This document shows positions 17,677 through 26,600 of a stretch of DNA of 64,000 nucleotides, piece by piece. The DNA is from Variovorax sp. OK212 (GTDB lineage: Bacteria > Pseudomonadota > Gammaproteobacteria > Burkholderiales > Burkholderiaceae_C). The notes under the pieces are model-generated. The model was not told the origin of the DNA, made no database searches, and was given only the letters and a program-made list of their open reading frames with translations. A program made the position numbers and the translations under genes. Positions within the stretch are counted from its first letter, which is position 1, and each line of letters begins with the position of its first letter. Location of the stretch: assembly GCF_900112425.1 (NCBI RefSeq), contig NZ_FOLP01000006.1, forward strand, positions 124,001 through 188,000, read 5' to 3'.

Positions 17677-18585
17677 TTACATACCGCTGGCCAGCGCGGC
17701 CGCAGCCGCCCGCGTCTCCACGCCCAGCTTCTCGAAGATGTGCTCCAGGTGCTTGTTCACCGTGCGCGGGCTGGTGCCCAGGATCTCGCCGATGTCGCGG
17801 TTGGTCTTGCCCTTGGCGAGCCAGGAGAGCACCTCGGTCTCGCGCGGCGTGAGGGCCGCGTCGGCCAGCCGGGCCGCGGGGCCGTCGCGCTGGATTGCGA
17901 ACAGCAGCATGGTCTCGCCGAGCGCCGCCGCGCCCAGGTTGCGCACCGACAGGCGCATGCCCGTGGCCGTGCCGATGGCGATCGACGCACCCGCCGCCAG
18001 CGCGGGTTCGATCGATGCGGGCAGCAGGCCGGGCGCCACCGGGTCCTCGAGCGCGTGCAGCCACAGCGCGGCCTGCGGCGAGCGCCACGCGATGCGCCCG
18101 CGCGTGTCGACGAACACCACGCCCATGCCCGCCACGTCGACCGCGTCGCGTGCCATGCGCGTGATGCGGGCGTTGCGCGCATGCGTGTGCAGCCGCGCCA
18201 GCACCTCCTGCGCGCGGATGGGCTTCACCACGTAGTCGACGCCGCCGCACTCGAAGCCCTCGACCACGTGCGTGGTTTCCGACAGCCCCGTCATGAACAG
18301 CACCGGGATGTGCGCGAGCGCGGGGTTGGCCTTGATGCGCCTGCAGGTCTCGAAGCCCGAGAGCCCGGGCATCAGGCCGTCGAGCAATATCGCGTCGGGC
18401 ACCACCAGCTCGAGCCGCTGCAGCGCGGCCTCGCCGTCGGCCGCCACCAGCACGGTGTAGCCGCTGGACTCGAGCGTGTCGCACAGCATGCCGAGGCTGC
18501 TGGGCGCGTCGTCGACCACCAGCACCACGGGCCGTTCGGACGCCGCGCGCGCGGACTCAGGGGGAGGCGAGGGGAGTGTCTGCAT
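17677..18585 (-). CDS. LuxR-type response regulator with PAS-like middle domain
   Basis: A 302-residue regulator: receiver (about 18-138, acceptor Asp69 in L-L-D-G-L-M-P, Lys in V-V-K-P-I), a central segment of about 85 residues that reads as a PAS-like fold (V-D-V-A-G-M-G-V-V-F-V-D), and a LuxR/NarL helix-turn-helix (about 243-302, L-T-P-R-E-T-E-V-L ... T-V-N-K-H-L). Its start lies inside the 3' end of the hybrid-kinase gene (29 bp overlap), so the two form one leftward operon and are very likely cognate. The amide-uptake operon diverges from that operon and is the obvious target; this is inferred. Confidence 0.9.
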   Translation of the reverse strand: MQTLPSPPPESARAASERPVVLVVDDAPSSLGMLCDTLESSGYTVLVAADGEAALQRLELVVPDAILLDGLMPGLSGFETCRRIKANPALAHIPVLFMTGLSETTHVVEGFECGGVDYVVKPIRAQEVLARLHTHARNARITRMARDAVDVAGMGVVFVDTRGRIAWRSPQAALWLHALEDPVAPGLLPASIEPALAAGASIAIGTATGMRLSVRNLGAAALGETMLLFAIQRDGPAARLADAALTPRETEVLSWLAKGKTNRDIGEILGTSPRTVNKHLEHIFEKLGVETRAAAAALASGM

Positions 18586-21500
18586 CTTCTGCCAGTGCGT
18601 TGCGGAGGGTGTCGAGGTCGAAGCGCGTGACCATGCCGCGCAGCCAGGTGCAGGTGGCCGCCGCCGAGGGCGAGGCGGCGGCCAGCCGGTCGAGCGCGGT
18701 GTGCAGGCCGCGCACGTGGCCCATCTGCACTAGCCGCATGAGTTCGGCGCGGTCGTCTTCCGACAGGGCCAGCTGCGCCGGGCGCCGCGGCGCGGCGGTG
18801 GTGTTGCCGCCGTCGGTGGCGGGGCCCATGGCATCGGCCGCCGACAGCCACTCCAGCCCCAGGTGCCGCTCCAGCGTGGCGAGCAGCTCCGACTCGATCA
18901 CCGGCTTGCCCACGAAGGCCTGGCACCCGGCGGCGCGCAGGCGCTCGGCCTGGTTCTCGAACATGTTGGCCGAGACGATGATGATCGGAATCTGCTCGAA
19001 GCCCGAGGCGCGCACCGACGTGGCGGTCTGCCAGCCGTCCATGTCGTCCATCGTCAGGTCCAGCAGGATGGCCGAGGGCAGCTCCTCGCGCAGGCTGTCG
19101 AGGCACTCGGTGCCGCTCGCGGCCTCGCGCACCTCGAAGCCCAGCGGCATCAGCATGCCCGCCAGCATCTGGCGCTGCACCGGCTGGTCGTCGACCACCA
19201 GCAGCGTGCGGCGCGCGCCGACGTAGCCCGACACCGGCTGCCGCGCCGCGCCGGCCCGGGCCTGCGGGCCGGGGTCGGCCACCTCGCGCAGGTACACGCG
19301 CACGCTGAAGGTGCTGCCCGCGGGCGTGGTGTGGGCCAGCACCAGCTCGCCGCCCATCATCGAGGTCAGCAGCGCGGTGATGGTCAGGCCCAGCCCGGTG
19401 CCGGGCTCGCCGCGCCGGCGGCCCGCGGCGCCGCGTTCGAAGGGCTCGAAGATGCGCAGGTGGTCCTGCGGCGCCACGCCGATGCCGGTGTCGACCACGT
19501 CGAAGCGCAGCACCTCGCGCCGCGCATCCACATGCAGCGTGACGGTGCCGCTGTCGGTGAAGCGCACGGCGTTGGTCAGCAGGTTGATGAGAATCTGGCG
19601 CAGCCACTTGGCGTCGGCATGCACCCACGGCGGCAGCTGGCCCGCATGGGTGAAGACGAAGGCCAGGCCCTTGTTCTCCGCCTGCGGCCGCACCATGTGC
19701 ACCAGTTGGTCGAGAAAGGCCGGCAGCGCGAGCGGCGCGGGCTCCAGCTGCAGCCGGCCGGCCTCGATGCGCGCCAGGTCGAGCAGCCCGTCGATCAGCC
19801 CCAGCATGTGCTCGCCGCTGCGGTGGATGGTCTGCACCGCCTCGCGCGGCGGCGCGGCGGCGTCGCCCTTGAGCAGGATCTGCGAGTAACCCAGGATGCT
19901 GTTGAGCGGCGTGCGCAGCTCGTGCGTCATGCCGGCCACGTAGCGGGTCTTGGCCTGGTTGGCGGCCTCGGCGGCCTCCTTGGCGGCCTGCAGCGCGGCG
20001 TCGGTGCGGCGGTGCGCCTCGATCTCCAGCGCCAGCAGGTTGTTGTGGCGGTTCGATTCCTCCTGCGCCATCTGCCGGCTCTCGCTGCCCAGCACCACCC
20101 ACCACGCGGCCACCGCGGCCACCACCGAGAGCAGCGCGAACACCTTGAGGAAGGCCATGGCGATGACCCGGTCGCTGGTGCCCGCCAGGGCCTCCTGTGC
20201 ATAGACCACGCCGACCACCGTGGCCAGCAGCGCAATGAGCGAGGCCGCCACCAGCAGGTAGTGCGCCACCCGGAAGTTCAGCCGCGCCGACAGCGCCGGC
20301 GGCAGCAGCGCCTGCAGCCAGCCGCTCATCTGCTCGGCCGCGCGCGAGTCGGTCTTGCAGCGGTCGTGGCAGCGCGACTCGAGCGTGCAGCACAGCGAGC
20401 AGATCGGCGCGCTGTAGGCCGGGCAGTGCGCCATGTCTTCCGACTCGAAGCTGTTGTCGCACACCGAGCACTTCACGCTCTGGCCCGGCGCCCAGGGCGC
20501 GGTGTCGGTGCGCGCGAGGTAGTAGCGCCCGCGCGTGCGCCACGCCAGCAGCGGCGACACCGCCATGGCCGTCACCAGCGCGATGAAGGGCGAGAAGGCC
20601 TTGGCCCACTGCCCCAGCGCGCCCGAGTAGGCCAGCATGGCCAGCGCCGCCGCCACCAGCATGGCCACCAGCCCCACCGGGTTGATGTCGTACAGGTGCG
20701 CGCGCTTGAACTCGATGGCGCGCGGGCTCCAGCCCAGCGGCTTGTTGATGACCAGGTCGGCCACCAGCGCGCCCACCCAGGCAATGGCGATGTTGCTGTA
20801 CACGCCCAGCACGTGCTCCAGCGCCGCGAACACGCCGAGCGCCATCAGCAATATCGCGATGACCACGTTGAACACCAGCCACACCACGCGCCCCGGGTGG
20901 CTGTGCGTGAGCCGCGCGAAGAAGTTCGACCAGGCCAGCGAGCCCGCGTAGGCGTTGGTGAGGTTGATCTTCATCTGCGACACCACCACGAACAGCACCG
21001 TGATGCCCAGCACCCAGGCCGGGTCGCGCAGCACGTACGAGAAACCCGTGAGGTACATCTGCGTGGGCTCGATCGCATGGTTGCCCGGAATCTCGTGCTG
21101 CAGCGCCAGGAACGCGAGAAACGCGCCGCCCATCATCTTCAGCATGCCGGGCACGATCCAGCCCGGGCCCGCCACCAGCACCGCGGTCCACCAGCGGCGG
21201 CGGTTGGCCGCGGTCTTCTCGGGCAGGAAGCGCAGGTAGTCGACCTGCTCGCCGATCTGCACCACCAGCGAGAACGCCACCGTGGCCGCCGCGCCGAACA
21301 TCAGCGGGTCGAAGCCGCTGCTGTCCGAGGTGCGGCCCACCAGGCCGGTGAAGTCGGCGTACAGCTCGGGCTTCTTCACCAGCACCGCGATGAAGGGGCA
21401 GACGAACAGCACGATCCAGATCGGCTGCGTCCACAGCTGCAGGCCCGAGATCAGCGTGATGCCGCGCGCCACCAGCGGAATGATGACGATCGACGACACC

Positions 21501-21967
21501 ATGTACAGGAGCCACAGCGGCCAGTCGAGGTACATCTGCAGCGCCAGCGCGAGGATGGCCGCCTCCAGCGCGAAGAAGATGAAGGTGAAGCTCGCGTAGA
21601 CCAGCGAGGTGAGCGTGGAGCCCAGGTAGCCGAAGCCCGCGCCGCGCGTGAGCAGATCCATGTCCACGCCGTGGCGCGCGGCGTAGTACGAGATCGGCAG
21701 GCCGGTGAGGAAGGTGATGAGCCCCACCACCAGGATGGCCCACAGCGCGTTCGAGAAGCCGTAGCTCAGCGCAATGGCGCCGCCGATGGCCTCCAGCGCC
21801 AGGAACGAGGTGGCGCCGAAGGCCGCGTTGGCCACGCGGAACTCCGACCACTTGCGAAAGCTGCGCGGCGTGTAGCGCAGCGCGTAGTCCTCCAGCGTCT
21901 CGTTCGCGACCCAGGCGTTGTAGTCGCGGCGGATGCGAAAGATCTTCTGTCCGGAGACGGAGGTCAT
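18557..21967 (-). CDS. NCS1 permease-like sensor fused to hybrid histidine kinase
   Basis: An 1136-residue fusion. Residues 1 to about 480 form a complete NCS1 (purine/cytosine/allantoin-type) permease-like domain with about 12 helices. Then comes a cytoplasmic cysteine cluster (Cys500, 503, 515, 523, 526, 527, 533, 537, with His514 and His534) that looks like a zinc-binding module, two more helices (about 555-620), a coiled coil, HisKA with His682 in T-H-E-L-R-T-P, HATPase, a receiver with Asp970 (L-L-D-L-T-M-D-D) and a helical C-terminal tail. The start at 21967 (MTSVSGQKIF) follows family alignment by eye; the frame is open to 22189. It probably senses a nucleobase, amide or urea-like solute and drives the overlapping LuxR-type regulator. 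The layout parallels CbrA, which has a different (SSS) transporter domain. Confidence 0.92.
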   Translation of the reverse strand: MTSVSGQKIFRIRRDYNAWVANETLEDYALRYTPRSFRKWSEFRVANAAFGATSFLALEAIGGAIALSYGFSNALWAILVVGLITFLTGLPISYYAARHGVDMDLLTRGAGFGYLGSTLTSLVYASFTFIFFALEAAILALALQMYLDWPLWLLYMVSSIVIIPLVARGITLISGLQLWTQPIWIVLFVCPFIAVLVKKPELYADFTGLVGRTSDSSGFDPLMFGAAATVAFSLVVQIGEQVDYLRFLPEKTAANRRRWWTAVLVAGPGWIVPGMLKMMGGAFLAFLALQHEIPGNHAIEPTQMYLTGFSYVLRDPAWVLGITVLFVVVSQMKINLTNAYAGSLAWSNFFARLTHSHPGRVVWLVFNVVIAILLMALGVFAALEHVLGVYSNIAIAWVGALVADLVINKPLGWSPRAIEFKRAHLYDINPVGLVAMLVAAALAMLAYSGALGQWAKAFSPFIALVTAMAVSPLLAWRTRGRYYLARTDTAPWAPGQSVKCSVCDNSFESEDMAHCPAYSAPICSLCCTLESRCHDRCKTDSRAAEQMSGWLQALLPPALSARLNFRVAHYLLVAASLIALLATVVGVVYAQEALAGTSDRVIAMAFLKVFALLSVVAAVAAWWVVLGSESRQMAQEESNRHNNLLALEIEAHRRTDAALQAAKEAAEAANQAKTRYVAGMTHELRTPLNSILGYSQILLKGDAAAPPREAVQTIHRSGEHMLGLIDGLLDLARIEAGRLQLEPAPLALPAFLDQLVHMVRPQAENKGLAFVFTHAGQLPPWVHADAKWLRQILINLLTNAVRFTDSGTVTLHVDARREVLRFDVVDTGIGVAPQDHLRIFEPFERGAAGRRRGEPGTGLGLTITALLTSMMGGELVLAHTTPAGSTFSVRVYLREVADPGPQARAGAARQPVSGYVGARRTLLVVDDQPVQRQMLAGMLMPLGFEVREAASGTECLDSLREELPSAILLDLTMDDMDGWQTATSVRASGFEQIPIIIVSANMFENQAERLRAAGCQAFVGKPVIESELLATLERHLGLEWLSAADAMGPATDGGNTTAAPRRPAQLALSEDDRAELMRLVQMGHVRGLHTALDRLAAASPSAAATCTWLRGMVTRFDLDTLRNALAEDADTPLASP

Positions 21968-22052
21968 GGTGGGTTCTCGCGGCGGTGGCATGAGGCAGGT
22001 ACAGCAAGAAGCGCTCCCTGCGCCTTTGCTCGTCCTGTGGGGGCCGTTGTCT

Positions 22053-22072
22053 TGCCCGCGAGTCTGCGGGCA
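22053..22072. promoter_or_regulatory. Perfect 7-bp stem-loop between divergent operons
   Basis: TGCCCGC-N6-GCGGGCA, 86 bp upstream of the kinase start and 160 bp upstream of fmdD. There is no T-run, so a terminator is unlikely. It could be an operator or a leader hairpin. Confidence 0.35.
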
Positions 22073-22089
22073 GGGCGCGTGCACGGCGC

Positions 22090-22105
22090 TACGTTGAATG
22101 ACGTA
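22090..22105. promoter_or_regulatory. Candidate operator TACGT-N6-ACGTA
   Basis: A 16-bp symmetric site in the 264-bp gap between the sensor-kinase operon (leftward) and the amide operon (rightward). NarL/LuxR-class response regulators commonly bind inverted repeats of this size. It is a candidate site for the regulator encoded at 17677-18585; this is inference. Confidence 0.4.
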
Positions 22106-22231
22106 TTCGCGCGGATGCAGGTGATTTCTAAAGTACCAGCCATGGTGCTCGGGGCACCGTCCGATGCACTTCGATGGTGCGCGGCCCACCCATGTTCATT
22201 CCCCTGTTCTTCAACCTGCTGGAGTTTCCTG

Positions 22232-23497
22232 ATGTCGCGTGATTCCGATCTTTCTCTCGATGCCTTGGCATTGCGCCGCCGGCGTTTGCTGCAAGGCGCC
22301 GCCGCGCTGCCCGTGATGGGCCTGAGCGGGCTGAGCTTCGGCCAGGGGCAGTTCCCCACGGCCAAGGTCAACACCACCAGGCTCGCGGTGACCGACACCG
22401 AGGTGACCGTGGGCCAGCTGCATTCGTCCACCGGCACCATGGCCATCTCGGAGACCGGCTCCATCCAGGCCGAGCAGCTCGCCATCGACCAGATCAACGC
22501 CATGGGCGGCATCCTGGGCCGCAAGATCAAGGTCATCAAGGAAGACGGCGCCTCCGACTGGCCCACGTTCGCGGAGAAGTCGAAGAAGCTGCTCGTGAAC
22601 GACCATTGCGCCGCCGTGTTCGGCTGCTGGACCAGCGCCTCGCGCAAGGCCGTGCTGCCGGTGTTCGAGAAAGAGAACGGCCTGCTGTACTACCCCACCT
22701 TCTATGAAGGCCTGGAGCAGAGCAAGAACGTGATCTACACCGGCCAGGAAGCCACGCAGCAGATCATCTGGGGCCTGGACTGGGGCGCGAAGGAGAAGAA
22801 GGCCAAGACCTTCTTCCTGGTGGGCTCCGACTACATCTGGCCGCGCACCTCGATGAAGATCGCGCGCAAGCACATCGAGAACTTCCAGAAGGGCTCCGTG
22901 AAGGGCGAGGAGTACTACCCGCTGGGCCACACCAACTTCAACTCGCTGATCAACAAGATCAAGGTGGCCAAGCCCGACTGCATCTTCGCGGCCGTGGTGG
23001 GCGGCTCGAACGTGGCCTTCTACAAGCAGCTCAAGGCCGCGGGCATCACCGGCGACAAGCAGTTCCTGCTGACTTTGGCCGTGACCGAAGACGAAATGAC
23101 GGGCGTGGGCGGCGAGAACTTCGCGGGCTTCTACTCGTCGATGAAGTACTTCCAGTCGCTGGACAACCCGAACAACAAGAAGTTCGTGGAAGCCTTCAAG
23201 GCCAAGTACGGCAAGGACGCCGTGATCGGCGACGTCACGCAGGCCGGCTACCTCGGCCCGTGGCTGTGGAAGGCGGCCGTGGAGAAGGCGGGCAGCTTCG
23301 ATGTCGACAAGGTCGTGGCGGGCTCGCCCGGCATCGAGCTGAAGACGGCGCCCGAAGGCTACGTGAAGCTCGACGCGAACCACCACCTGTGGAGCAAGGC
23401 ACGCATCGGGCAGGGGCAGGCGGACGGCACGTTCAAGGTGGTGGCGGAATCGGCCGAATTGATCAAGCCGGATCCGTTCCCCAAGGGCTACCAGTAA
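22232..23497 (+). CDS. fmdD: Amide/urea ABC transporter substrate-binding protein (FmdD/UrtA-like)
   Basis: A 421-residue type I binding protein of the UrtA/FmdD family, feeding short-chain amides or urea to the ABC transporter encoded next. The start at 22232 has CTGGAG upstream; the much longer open frame that reaches back to 18863 is a shadow of the kinase gene. The N-terminus carries a twin-arginine-like run (R-R-R-R-L-L-Q-G) and an Ala/Leu stretch, so Tat export is possible. Family markers: T-V-G-Q-L-H-S-S-T-G-T-M-A, F-G-C-W-T-S-A-S-R-K and Y-Y-P-T-F-Y-E-G-L-E-Q-S. First gene of the operon. Confidence 0.93.
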   Translation: MSRDSDLSLDALALRRRRLLQGAAALPVMGLSGLSFGQGQFPTAKVNTTRLAVTDTEVTVGQLHSSTGTMAISETGSIQAEQLAIDQINAMGGILGRKIKVIKEDGASDWPTFAEKSKKLLVNDHCAAVFGCWTSASRKAVLPVFEKENGLLYYPTFYEGLEQSKNVIYTGQEATQQIIWGLDWGAKEKKAKTFFLVGSDYIWPRTSMKIARKHIENFQKGSVKGEEYYPLGHTNFNSLINKIKVAKPDCIFAAVVGGSNVAFYKQLKAAGITGDKQFLLTLAVTEDEMTGVGGENFAGFYSSMKYFQSLDNPNNKKFVEAFKAKYGKDAVIGDVTQAGYLGPWLWKAAVEKAGSFDVDKVVAGSPGIELKTAPEGYVKLDANHHLWSKARIGQGQADGTFKVVAESAELIKPDPFPKGYQ

Positions 23498-23524
23498 GCC
23501 GTCGTCTTTCTCCCCCGGCTTTGC

Positions 23525-23637
23525 TCCCTCCCCTCCCGGGGGAGGGCCGGGGTGGGGGCAAGCGGCCTTTGATGAAGCCTTGCGCTTGCGAGGGCCGCCA
23601 AGCCCCCATCCCGACCTTCCCCAAGGGGGAAGGGGCC
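23525..23637. repeat. REP-like imperfect inverted repeat
   Basis: Two G/C-run arms (about 23525-23566 and 23591-23637) pair imperfectly around a 24-nt loop; both contain blocks such as GGTGGGGGC or its complement. It fills the fmdD-fmdE gap. Such CCCTCCC/GGGGAGGG elements are typical scattered intergenic repeats in Comamonadaceae. It may stabilise the upstream mRNA so that the binding protein is made in excess. Confidence 0.6.
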
Positions 23638-23667
23638 AATACCAAACCCAACTCCGGACTTCCCGCC

Positions 23668-24582
23668 ATGACTCTGTCGGACATGATGAACATCGGCCTC
23701 ATGCAGGGCTTCGCGGGGCTGAGCCTCTTCGCGGTGCTGCTGCTGATGGGGCTGGGCCTGGCGATCATCTTCGGCCAGATGGGCGTGATCAACATGGCGC
23801 ATGGCGAGTTCATGACCATCGGCGCCTACTCGATCTACCTGGCCGCGCGCGTCACCGAAAGCCTGGCACCGGCGTTCATGCCGTACTACTTTCCGATCGC
23901 CATCGGGCTGGCCTTCGTGTTCGCCTTCATCACCGGATGGATCGTGGAGTGGGTGCTGATTCGCCACCTCTACAAGCGTCCGCTCGACACGCTGCTCGCC
24001 ACCTGGGGCGTGAGCCTGGGCCTGCAGCAGATCTTTCGCACCTTCATCGGCCCGAAGGAAGTGAGCCCCACGCTGCCCGAGTGGCTCATGGGCTCGTGGA
24101 CGCCGCACGAGGGCCTCGACATTCCGATCAACGGCCTCTTTGTGCTCGCGCTCACCGCGCTGGTCACTTGCGGCGTGCTGCTGGCGCTGCACAAGAGCCG
24201 CTGGGGCCTGCGGGTGCGCGCCACCGTGGCCAACCGCACCATGGCCAACGCCACCGGCATCGACACCAAGAAGACCGACCGCCTGACGTTTGCCATCGGC
24301 TGCGGCATTGCCGGCGTGGCGGGCGCGGCCTTCACCACCATCGGCTCGACCGGGCCGACCTCGGGCTCGCTCTACATCGTCGACGCCTTCCTGGTCGTCA
24401 CCTTCGGCGGCGCGGCCAGCCTGCTGGGCACCGTGGTCTCGGCCTTCGGCATTGCGCAGACGCAGTCGATCTCCGAGTTCTTCATGACCGGCTCGACGGC
24501 CAAGGTGCTGACGCTGTCGCTGATCGTGCTCATCTTGATGATGCGCCCGCAGGGTCTCTTCGCCGTCAAGGTGCGCCGCTGA
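23668..24582 (+). CDS. fmdE: Amide/urea ABC transporter permease (FmdE/UrtB-like)
   Basis: A 304-residue LivH/UrtB-type inner-membrane permease with about eight helices. The N-terminal segment G-Q-M-G-V-I-N-M-A-H-G-E-F-M is the hallmark of this family, and the C-terminal D-A-F-L-V-V-T-F-G-G-A-A-S-L-L-G-T segment is also characteristic. The start at 23668 (MTLSDMMNIG) follows the repeat element; the frame is open further upstream through that element, which gives low-complexity sequence, so the shorter start is chosen. It should pair with FmdF to form the channel. Confidence 0.93.
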   Translation: MTLSDMMNIGLMQGFAGLSLFAVLLLMGLGLAIIFGQMGVINMAHGEFMTIGAYSIYLAARVTESLAPAFMPYYFPIAIGLAFVFAFITGWIVEWVLIRHLYKRPLDTLLATWGVSLGLQQIFRTFIGPKEVSPTLPEWLMGSWTPHEGLDIPINGLFVLALTALVTCGVLLALHKSRWGLRVRATVANRTMANATGIDTKKTDRLTFAIGCGIAGVAGAAFTTIGSTGPTSGSLYIVDAFLVVTFGGAASLLGTVVSAFGIAQTQSISEFFMTGSTAKVLTLSLIVLILMMRPQGLFAVKVRR

Positions 24583-24613
24583 TGAACCCGATTTTCTTTT
24601 GGAGAACGTTCCG

Positions 24614-25804
24614 ATGAATTTCATCAAGGCCTCGATCCAGCGCTACCAGCTCGGCAGCCTCCTGCTGCTGGTGCTGCTGCTCGCGGTGGTGTTGCCGCTG
24701 TCGCTCGACATCTTCCGCCTCAACCTCGTGGGCAAGTACCTCACCTACGCCTTCGTGGCCGTGGGCCTCGTCATGGTGTGGGGCTACGGCGGCGTGCTGA
24801 GCCTGGGGCAGGGCGTGTTCTTCGGCATCGGCGGCTACGCGATGGCGATGTTCCTCAAGCTCGAAGCCTCCGACCCGGTCACCACGAAGATCCAGTCCAC
24901 GCCCGGCATTCCTGACTTCATGGACTGGAACCAGATCACCGAGCTGCCCGCGCTGTGGCTGCCGTTCAAGAGCCTGCCGCTGAGCCTGGCGCTGGTGGTG
25001 CTCGCACCGATGGCGCTGGCCTGGCTCGTGAGCTTCGCGATGTTCAAGCGCCGCGTGGGCGGCGTGTACTTCGCGATCATCACGCAGGCGGTGGCGCTCA
25101 TCTGCACGGTGCTCATCATCGGCCAGCAGGGCTACACCGGCGGCGTCAACGGCATGACCGACCTGAAGACCATGCTGGGCTGGGACACGCGCACCGACAG
25201 TGCCAAGTACATCCTGTACTACGTGTGCGTCGGCCTGCTGGTGCTGAGCATCCTGCTGTGCCGCTGGGTGCAGACCAGCAAGCTGGGCACGCTGCTGCTG
25301 GCCATGCGCGACAAGGAAGACCGCGTGCGCTTCTCGGGCTACGACGTGTCGAACTTCAAGGTCTTCACCTTCTGCCTGGCGGCGGGGCTCTCGGGCATCG
25401 GCGGCGCGATGTTCGCGCTGCAGGTGGGCTTCATGTCGCCGAGCTTCGTGGGCATCGTGCCGTCCATCGAGATGGTGATCTTCTGCGCCGTCGGCGGACG
25501 CATGAGCCTGGTGGGCGCGGTGTACGGCGCGCTGCTGGTCAATGCGGGCAAGACGCTGTTCTCGGAAAGCTTTCCGGACCTTTGGCTGTTCCTGATGGCG
25601 GGCCTTTTCATCGGCGTGACCATGGCCTTCCCGATGGGGCTGGCGGGCGTGTGGGAAGAAAAGATCCGGCCGTGGTGGAAGTCGCGCCGGCAGGCGTTGC
25701 GCGAAGCAGCGGTCAAGCCGCCCGTGACACCGGCGCCCATGGCTCCCGCCGCCACACCCTCCGAACCGACGCTCCCCGAAGGCGTCGGCAGCCAGCGCGC
25801 CTGA
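24614..25804 (+). CDS. fmdF: Amide/urea ABC transporter permease (FmdF/UrtC-like)
   Basis: A 396-residue LivM/UrtC-type permease, the second membrane subunit. The start at 24614 is preceded by GGAGAAC at good spacing. Family markers are G-Y-G-G-V-L-S-L-G-Q-G-V-F-F-G-I-G-G-Y and the long central hydrophobic block with V-Y-F-A-I-I-T-Q-A. The C-terminal 50 residues are a Pro/Ala-rich cytoplasmic tail, as is common in UrtC. The ATPase gene follows after 15 bp. Confidence 0.93.
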   Translation: MNFIKASIQRYQLGSLLLLVLLLAVVLPLSLDIFRLNLVGKYLTYAFVAVGLVMVWGYGGVLSLGQGVFFGIGGYAMAMFLKLEASDPVTTKIQSTPGIPDFMDWNQITELPALWLPFKSLPLSLALVVLAPMALAWLVSFAMFKRRVGGVYFAIITQAVALICTVLIIGQQGYTGGVNGMTDLKTMLGWDTRTDSAKYILYYVCVGLLVLSILLCRWVQTSKLGTLLLAMRDKEDRVRFSGYDVSNFKVFTFCLAAGLSGIGGAMFALQVGFMSPSFVGIVPSIEMVIFCAVGGRMSLVGAVYGALLVNAGKTLFSESFPDLWLFLMAGLFIGVTMAFPMGLAGVWEEKIRPWWKSRRQALREAAVKPPVTPAPMAPAATPSEPTLPEGVGSQRA

Positions 25805-25819
25805 ACCTGGAGCACCCTC

Positions 25820-26563
25820 ATGAGCAACACCGACTTCGCGCTCGCCGTGGAAGACCTCACCGTGTCCTTCGACGGCTTCAAGGCCATCGACGACCTCACG
25901 CTGTACATCGACAAGAACGAGCTGCGCGTGATCATCGGCCCCAACGGGGCAGGCAAGACCACGCTGCTCGACCTGATCTGCGGCAAGACGCGCGCGAGCG
26001 CAGGCAGCATCAAGTTCAAGAACACCGAACTCACGAAGATGGCCGAGCACAAGCGCGTGCGGCTGGGCATTGGGCGCAAGTTCCAGACACCGTCGATCTA
26101 CGAGAACCTCTCGGTGTTCCAGAACCTGGAGGTGTCGTTTCCCAAGGGCCGCTCGGTGTTCGGCGCGCTGGCGTTCAAGTGCGACGACGAGGTCAAGGCC
26201 AAGGTACAAGCCATTGCGCAGGAGATCGGACTGGCCGACCGCCTCGACACCGAGGCCGGCCTGCTGAGCCACGGCCAGAAGCAGTGGCTGGAGATCGGCA
26301 TGCTGCTGATGCAGGAGCCCGAGCTGCTGATGCTCGACGAGCCCATTGCCGGCATGAGCGCGCGCGAACGCGAGCTCACGGCCGAGCTGCTCAAGCGCAT
26401 CTGCCAGAACCGCGCGGTGATCGTCATCGAGCACGACATGGCCTTCGTGAAGCAGATCGCGCACAAGGTCACCGTGATGCACCAGGGAAAGATCCTCGCC
26501 GAGGGGCCGATGGAGAAGGTGCAGGCGGATCCGAAGGTCATCGACGTCTATCTGGGGCACTAG
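25820..26563 (+). CDS. ABC transporter ATP-binding protein (UrtD/LivG-like)
   Basis: A 247-residue ATPase of the branched-chain amino acid/urea class. Walker A is G-P-N-G-A-G-K-T-T, the signature is L-S-H-G-Q-K-Q (the LSHGQ variant typical of UrtD), and Walker B is L-L-M-L-D-E-P-I-A-G-M. The C-terminal H-D-M-A-F-V switch His is intact. It energises the FmdEF channel together with the second ATPase downstream. A 302-bp insertion-like gap separates the two ATPase genes, which are normally adjacent. Confidence 0.92.
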   Translation: MSNTDFALAVEDLTVSFDGFKAIDDLTLYIDKNELRVIIGPNGAGKTTLLDLICGKTRASAGSIKFKNTELTKMAEHKRVRLGIGRKFQTPSIYENLSVFQNLEVSFPKGRSVFGALAFKCDDEVKAKVQAIAQEIGLADRLDTEAGLLSHGQKQWLEIGMLLMQEPELLMLDEPIAGMSARERELTAELLKRICQNRAVIVIEHDMAFVKQIAHKVTVMHQGKILAEGPMEKVQADPKVIDVYLGH

Positions 26564-26600
26564 ATGGAGTTCAGTCGTTCAGGGCTCGCTCACGCCGACG

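Noticed and set aside
18863..22231. Long plus-strand open frame in front of fmdD
   Set aside because: It is antisense to the kinase gene, with an Arg/His/Gln-rich composition and no family motifs; only the part from 22232 is a gene.
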